The position numbers and the translations under genes were made by a program. A stretch of 64,000 nucleotides of DNA from an uncultured Shewanella sp. (lineage in GTDB: Bacteria; Pseudomonadota; Gammaproteobacteria; Enterobacterales; Shewanellaceae), in NCBI RefSeq assembly GCF_947501225.1, contig NZ_CANMUW010000005.1, positions 186,001 through 250,000 on the forward strand, given 5' to 3'. This document shows positions 60,064 to 64,000 of this stretch, one piece after another (positions within the stretch are counted from its first letter, which is position 1; every line of letters begins with the position of its first letter). A model generated the notes under the pieces. That model searched no databases. It was not told the DNA's origin and saw only the letters and a program-made list of their open reading frames with translations.

Positions 60064-60105
60064 CAGCGCTCCCTAAAATTATTATCTCCATCGACATCGT
60101 TTCAC

Positions 60106-61071
60106 CTAAAATGCCTGTCCCCACACCTTCATCACCTTAAGCACCGCGGGTCCTACCGCAACAATAAAAAATGAAGGCCAGATACAGAGCATCATCGGAA
60201 AGATCATCTTTACCGCCATCTTAGCCGCTTGCTCCTCTGCCTCCTGCAACCGCTTGTTACGATACTCATCGGAGAAGACACGTAAGGTTTCCGCAATACC
60301 TGTCCCCAGACGAATACTCTGTGATATTGCCGAGTTCAACCCTTTGATATCCTCAAGCCCGGTTCGGTCGGTAAACTCCTGTAGCGCAACTTTGACCGTA
60401 AGGCCGGCCCTCACCTTACTGCAGACGAGTTCCAGTTCACTCGCCAAACTCGGATGACTCAACGCAAGCTCTCTTGCCACACGCTGCATAGCCGCCATCA
60501 AACCCAGCCCGGCTTCACAACAGACAACCAAGAGATCCAGCGCATCGGGAAAGCCGGTTCGTAGCCGTCTCATACGACGACCGGCAATGTTTTGTAGCAC
60601 CAACGAGGGCAACAGGTAGGCACCACCGATCAGCAGAGCAACAATATATACGCTCATCACCGTCGATAGATCGGGAAACATACTGAGAACGGCTATTGAC
60701 GCTATGGCGGAGATCAGAAACAAGATCAGTCTTATAGAGCTGAAGATTGCCATTGCGTTTTCAGAGTGAAGGCCGGCATGAATGAGTAACCTTCTGGTTT
60801 CATCATTCGATAAGTTAAGAGGAGACTGTTTAGCTATGTTCCCGATACCGTGTTCGATGGTAGAGTTTATATCTGTTTGCTGCTGCAGTTGAGTCTCCTC
60901 TTTATTGATTATCTTTAGCTTCTGCCTGATTGGCGAATAGATGCCGCTGATCAAAAAAGCAATCGACATAGCAAACATGACACCGGCAATACCGGCAACA
61001 CCAAATATTGCCCACTTTATATGTTCAGGGTCATCAAACAGAGAGCCGAAAAGTCCAATTAAATAATCCAT
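60106..61071 (-). CDS. tadC: Tad inner-membrane platform protein TadC
   Basis: 321 residues of the GspF/TadC fold. A first hydrophobic segment at about 20-43, then paired helices near 118-160, the conserved cytoplasmic domain (LRTGFPDALDLLVVCCEAGLG, EFTDRTGLEDIKGLNSAI, SIRLGTGIAETLRVF) and a C-terminal helix. It works with TadB as the platform on which the TadA ATPase builds the Flp pilus. Its start lies two bases after the tadB stop. Confidence 0.9.
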   Translation of the reverse strand: MDYLIGLFGSLFDDPEHIKWAIFGVAGIAGVMFAMSIAFLISGIYSPIRQKLKIINKEETQLQQQTDINSTIEHGIGNIAKQSPLNLSNDETRRLLIHAGLHSENAMAIFSSIRLILFLISAIASIAVLSMFPDLSTVMSVYIVALLIGGAYLLPSLVLQNIAGRRMRRLRTGFPDALDLLVVCCEAGLGLMAAMQRVARELALSHPSLASELELVCSKVRAGLTVKVALQEFTDRTGLEDIKGLNSAISQSIRLGTGIAETLRVFSDEYRNKRLQEAEEQAAKMAVKMIFPMMLCIWPSFFIVAVGPAVLKVMKVWGQAF

Positions 61072-61073
61072 AA

Positions 61074-62060
61074 TTACATATCAATTCGAATTAATCTGCT
61101 AATCCACCAGCCACCGATAGTCATACCGACAGCCCCCAACATCAATAACTTCTTACCCGCCTCCGTTCCTGTTAGTTCACCAACATAAGATGGCGTTTGC
61201 AGGTAGATCACAGCAAATAACACAAATGGCAACAAGATGAGAATCCAGGCAGATAGCCTCCCCTCGGCAGATAGTGTCTTTACTCTGCGCCTGAAGGTAA
61301 ACCGCTCCCTGATCACCATAGATAAACTCTCTATATTTTCAGCCAGGTTGCCTCCGGTCTCCTTTTGCACCATGACGGCGCTGGCAAAAGCCATCGCTGA
61401 AACGCTGGGAACCCGTTCAATAAAGCCCAACAGGGCACGCTTGATATCTTTGGTGTAGTTGATGTTGGCAAACATCAAACTAAACTCCTTTGCTATGGGC
61501 CCTTCCAACTCCTCGGTGGCAAGCTTGATCGCATCGGAGAAGGAGTAACCGGCCTGTAGTGCTCTTCTAACAACATCCAGTGCATCGGGAAAACTCGCTT
61601 CAATCTGATCCATACGTTTGTTGGTGTCACGGGAGAGCTTGATTGAAAACAGTATAACTGTCATGGCCATGACAAATGCGACCACAAATAGATCATTTAC
61701 CAGAGTCCAGGTTACTATCCCGGCCACCAGCGAGGCGGTAAGTCCAAGCAGAAAGAACTGGTGTCCCATCATCTTGTAGTCGGCTAACTCCAGGCGATAA
61801 CTCAGGTTTTCGATAAACTCTATTCTCTCCAGAGCACGTCCAAATCGATTCAACTTCTGTAATTTGCTTTTTCTCAACAGTGAGGTTTCAAATTCCGACT
61901 CCTCACCATCGGTAGTTAACTGCTTGAGACGTTTTCTGACTAACGCTGTGTTCGCCCGTTGGGGACTATAGACAGGCAGAAAGAGCGCCTGGGAAAGTAA
62001 TATAACGGCGAGAAAAATCAAGCCAAGGAAAATCATTTCATTTGATAACATCCCTATCAC
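61074..62060 (-). CDS. tadB: Tad inner-membrane platform protein TadB
   Basis: 328 residues, a paralogue of TadC. Hydrophobic helices lie at about 8-28, 103-145, 270-290 and 305-320. The family cytoplasmic region is IEASFPDALDVVRRALQAGYSF followed by QKETGGNLAENIESL and RERFTFRRRVKTLSAEGRLS. Two bases separate it from tadA upstream and from tadC downstream, showing tight co-translation. Confidence 0.9.
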   Translation of the reverse strand: MIGMLSNEMIFLGLIFLAVILLSQALFLPVYSPQRANTALVRKRLKQLTTDGEESEFETSLLRKSKLQKLNRFGRALERIEFIENLSYRLELADYKMMGHQFFLLGLTASLVAGIVTWTLVNDLFVVAFVMAMTVILFSIKLSRDTNKRMDQIEASFPDALDVVRRALQAGYSFSDAIKLATEELEGPIAKEFSLMFANINYTKDIKRALLGFIERVPSVSAMAFASAVMVQKETGGNLAENIESLSMVIRERFTFRRRVKTLSAEGRLSAWILILLPFVLFAVIYLQTPSYVGELTGTEAGKKLLMLGAVGMTIGGWWISRLIRIDM

Positions 62061-62062
62061 CT

Positions 62063-63388
62063 CTAAAAGTTTGCGAAAGGATCACCAGAATTAAATAACT
62101 CGAACGGAAGCTCGATACCATTTTGTTTAAGCTTGCTATGAAAGCCCGGGATCACCCCGGTAGCGCTGAACTTACCTATGATGTCGCCATTTTGGTCTCG
62201 CCCCTCGCGGACGAAGCGGAAAATTTCTGACATGGTTATCACCTCTCCCTCCATGCCATTGATCTCCTGAATACTGGTCACCCTGCGCCCACCATCTTCT
62301 AGCCGCTCAAGTTGAACAACCAGATCGATTGCCGAGGCGATCTGTGTCCTGATATTGCTAACCGGCATATCGAAACCCGCCATGCAGACCATATACTCGA
62401 GTCGCCCTAATGCATCCCTGGGGCTGTTTGCGTGTAAGGTAGTCAAGGAACCTTCATGGCCGGTATTCATTGCGGTTAACATATCAAGTGCTTCCCCGCC
62501 TCGTACCTCGCCGATAACAATCCTATCCGGTCTCATACGCAGACAGTTTTTTACCAGATCCCTCTGACTGATCTCACCTCTTCCTTCTATGTTTGCAGGT
62601 CGGGTTTCTAATCGCACGGTGTGGGGTTGTTGCAGCTGAAGCTCTGCAGAATCTTCGATAGTGACAATACGTTCATCACTGGGGATATACCCGGATAGCA
62701 TATTAAGCAGTGTCGTCTTACCACTACCGGTACCTCCTGATACCAGAATATTCAACTTGCCCATCACCGAAGCCTTCAGCAGCTCTATCATCGCAGGCGT
62801 TATCGAACCGATATTGATAAGCTGCTCGGCATTTAGCTTATCTACCGAAAAACGCCTTATTGAAAGTGCCGGCCCATCGAGCGCTAAGGGCGGAATGATG
62901 GCGTTAACACGTGAGCCATCCTCAAGACGTGCGTCGACCATGGGGGATGACTCATCTATTCGTCGTCCGACACTCGACACTATTCGGTCAATAATATTAA
63001 GAAGATGGGCATTGCTATGAAATTTTATCGAGACCGGCTCTAGCTTCCCCCGTCGCTCCACATATATCCTGTCAAAAGAGTTAACCAATATGTCGGAAAT
63101 AGAGGGATCGGCAAGCAGGGTCTCCAGTGGACCTAAGCCCAACACCTCATCGATGATGAGTTTTATTAGGTGTTGCCTGGATGATAGGTTTATCGGTAGG
63201 TGCAGATCGCTAATCAGCTTTTCGCATATCTCATTAATCTGACTCTTCGCCTGCTCTTTGGAGATGGTCTCAATCAAGGAGAGATCCATCACGCTCAACA
63301 GCTTATTATAGAGCTGCTCTTTAATCTGCAGCTCCTCAACGGATAGCGCTTTAAAACTTGTCATCCCTTGTTGTTTCAGGACTGTCAT
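62063..63388 (-). CDS. tadA: Tad secretion ATPase (CpaF/TadA)
   Basis: A 441-residue secretion ATPase that powers Flp pilus assembly and often retraction. An N-terminal all-helical region leads to the ATPase core: Walker [13 protein letters not shown] near residue 215, an Asp box with [12 protein letters not shown], Walker B region [19 protein letters not shown] and the His box [13 protein letters not shown]. CpaF-type start region ([15 protein letters not shown]). It begins two bases after the TadZ-like stop. Confidence 0.95.
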   Translation of the reverse strand: MTVLKQQGMTSFKALSVEELQIKEQLYNKLLSVMDLSLIETISKEQAKSQINEICEKLISDLHLPINLSSRQHLIKLIIDEVLGLGPLETLLADPSISDILVNSFDRIYVERRGKLEPVSIKFHSNAHLLNIIDRIVSSVGRRIDESSPMVDARLEDGSRVNAIIPPLALDGPALSIRRFSVDKLNAEQLINIGSITPAMIELLKASVMGKLNILVSGGTGSGKTTLLNMLSGYIPSDERIVTIEDSAELQLQQPHTVRLETRPANIEGRGEISQRDLVKNCLRMRPDRIVIGEVRGGEALDMLTAMNTGHEGSLTTLHANSPRDALGRLEYMVCMAGFDMPVSNIRTQIASAIDLVVQLERLEDGGRRVTSIQEINGMEGEVITMSEIFRFVREGRDQNGDIIGKFSATGVIPGFHSKLKQNGIELPFELFNSGDPFANF

Positions 63389-63390
63389 AA

Positions 63391-64000
63391 TTATTTACCT
63401 AATAGTCGATTCCAAAATCCTTTTGTACGCTTCTCACCATCATCCGGTCTGGGGAAAAAGTGCTCGGTGACCAACTTTAGATCCATTAGCATCTGCTCCC
63501 TCTTGGCAACTTCGGTAATAGGAGTTCCAAGATCGATACACTGACTCGCGAGCCTGAAGTCATTTGCAACCACAAAAATCGAGTCGATACCCGTCGTCTC
63601 CTGTATATCTTTTAGATTAATACCGGAGTTTGTCTTCTGATATCGATTCACTAACAGGTGTATTCGCTTAGTATCTATCCCCATGAAATTGATCAATTGA
63701 TTTACCACCGCCTTGGTTTCCCGAATGCTCATTACATTCTGTTGCATCACCAATAATATATCCGCATTAGTCAACATATCAGCATTCCACACCTCGGGCC
63801 CCCGGGAAAGGTCGACAATGACCTGATCGTAGTATTGACGACACTTAAGCAGGAGCTCATTGGTATTACGCAGTTCAATCTCCTCGGTTGAGTTGAGCAC
63901 AGCAAACGGTTTCGCGGCCAGAAGGTGCAGGTGACCTTTCTTCGTCATGGCGCCTTTTAGCGCAATTTCATCCAGTGAGTCTAGCTCCTGTATCGCTTCG
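63391..64000 (-). CDS. TadZ/CpaE-like ParA-fold protein, 5' end outside window
   Basis: The frame is open to the window edge, so 202 codons of the C-terminal part are visible; an ATG at 63948 is internal. The sequence has the ParA/MinD pattern after the missing Walker A: YDQVIVDLSRGPEVWNADML (Walker A' acidic region), LLVMQQNVMSIRETK, and LLVNRYQKTNSGINLKDI. TadZ/CpaE proteins place the Tad machine in the cell and precede tadA, as here. The deviant Walker A cannot be checked. Earlier genes (secretin, RcpC, Flp pilin, prepilin peptidase) should lie to the right. Confidence 0.88.
   Translation of the reverse strand, partial: EAIQELDSLDEIALKGAMTKKGHLHLLAAKPFAVLNSTEEIELRNTNELLLKCRQYYDQVIVDLSRGPEVWNADMLTNADILLVMQQNVMSIRETKAVVNQLINFMGIDTKRIHLLVNRYQKTNSGINLKDIQETTGIDSIFVVANDFRLASQCIDLGTPITEVAKREQMLMDLKLVTEHFFPRPDDGEKRTKGFWNRLLGK

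Overview
The window reads as a marine gammaproteobacterial chromosome, most probably Shewanella (inferred from gene content and order; I could run no search). Supporting points are a bkdA1-bkdA2-bkdB cluster beside nadA, seqA-pgm divergent from ybfF/DUF2788/ybfE/fldA, earP-efp with an arginine-type EF-P, yfbR-dgt, a glyoxylate pair (glcB and a long-type aceA) around a LysR gene, and a block with asnS, a class I fumarase and an S9 peptidase.

Layout. (1) 1-2451 is accessory DNA: the end of a genomic island bounded by a 27-base duplicate of a tRNA 3' end (2425-2451). It holds three small leftward genes; one integron attC site and one attC-like repeat separate them, and no integrase gene is visible. 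(2) 2531-5240 carries a leftward trio: a class D beta-lactamase very like OXA-2 but not in a cassette, a HAD phosphatase, and an NAD-synthase-like gene broken by one in-frame TGA. (3) 5498-22762 is mostly backbone: a chemoreceptor, nadA, the branched-chain 2-oxoacid dehydrogenase operon with two palindromes upstream, astE, msrA, pgm, seqA, ybfF, DUF2788, ybfE, fldA, earP, efp and alaA. (4) 22807-34601 is a disturbed region. A 3,248-residue RTX adhesin gene lies between a galT remnant and an AraC-family regulator remnant. The adhesin has a LapA-type retention module with a TAAG cleavage motif, 13 tandem modules in three families, a VWA domain and terminal RTX repeats. (5) 34678-58931 is backbone metabolism: yfbR-dgt, a methyltransferase, a CBS protein, a MarC protein, adhE, an alpha/beta hydrolase, glcB, a LysR regulator, aceA, yjjG, a DUF2157/GDYXXLXY pair, an S9 peptidase, fumarase, pabB, nudL and asnS. 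(6) 59029-64000 is a leftward Tad secretion operon (TadZ-like, TadA, TadB, TadC, TPR lipoprotein) whose upstream part runs off the window.

How they work together. Bkd, the glyoxylate enzymes, fumarase and AdhE cover branched-chain amino acid, acetate/fatty-acid and fermentative carbon flow. The giant adhesin and the Tad machine both point to surface attachment, under separate control. Many transcription units end in clear intrinsic terminators, which helps set operon limits.

The least explained parts are the island end with its cassettes and unknown genes, the non-cassette OXA-2-like gene, and the two pseudogenes around the adhesin. I found no CRISPR array, no complete tRNA or rRNA gene, no insertion sequence and no recognisable phage module.
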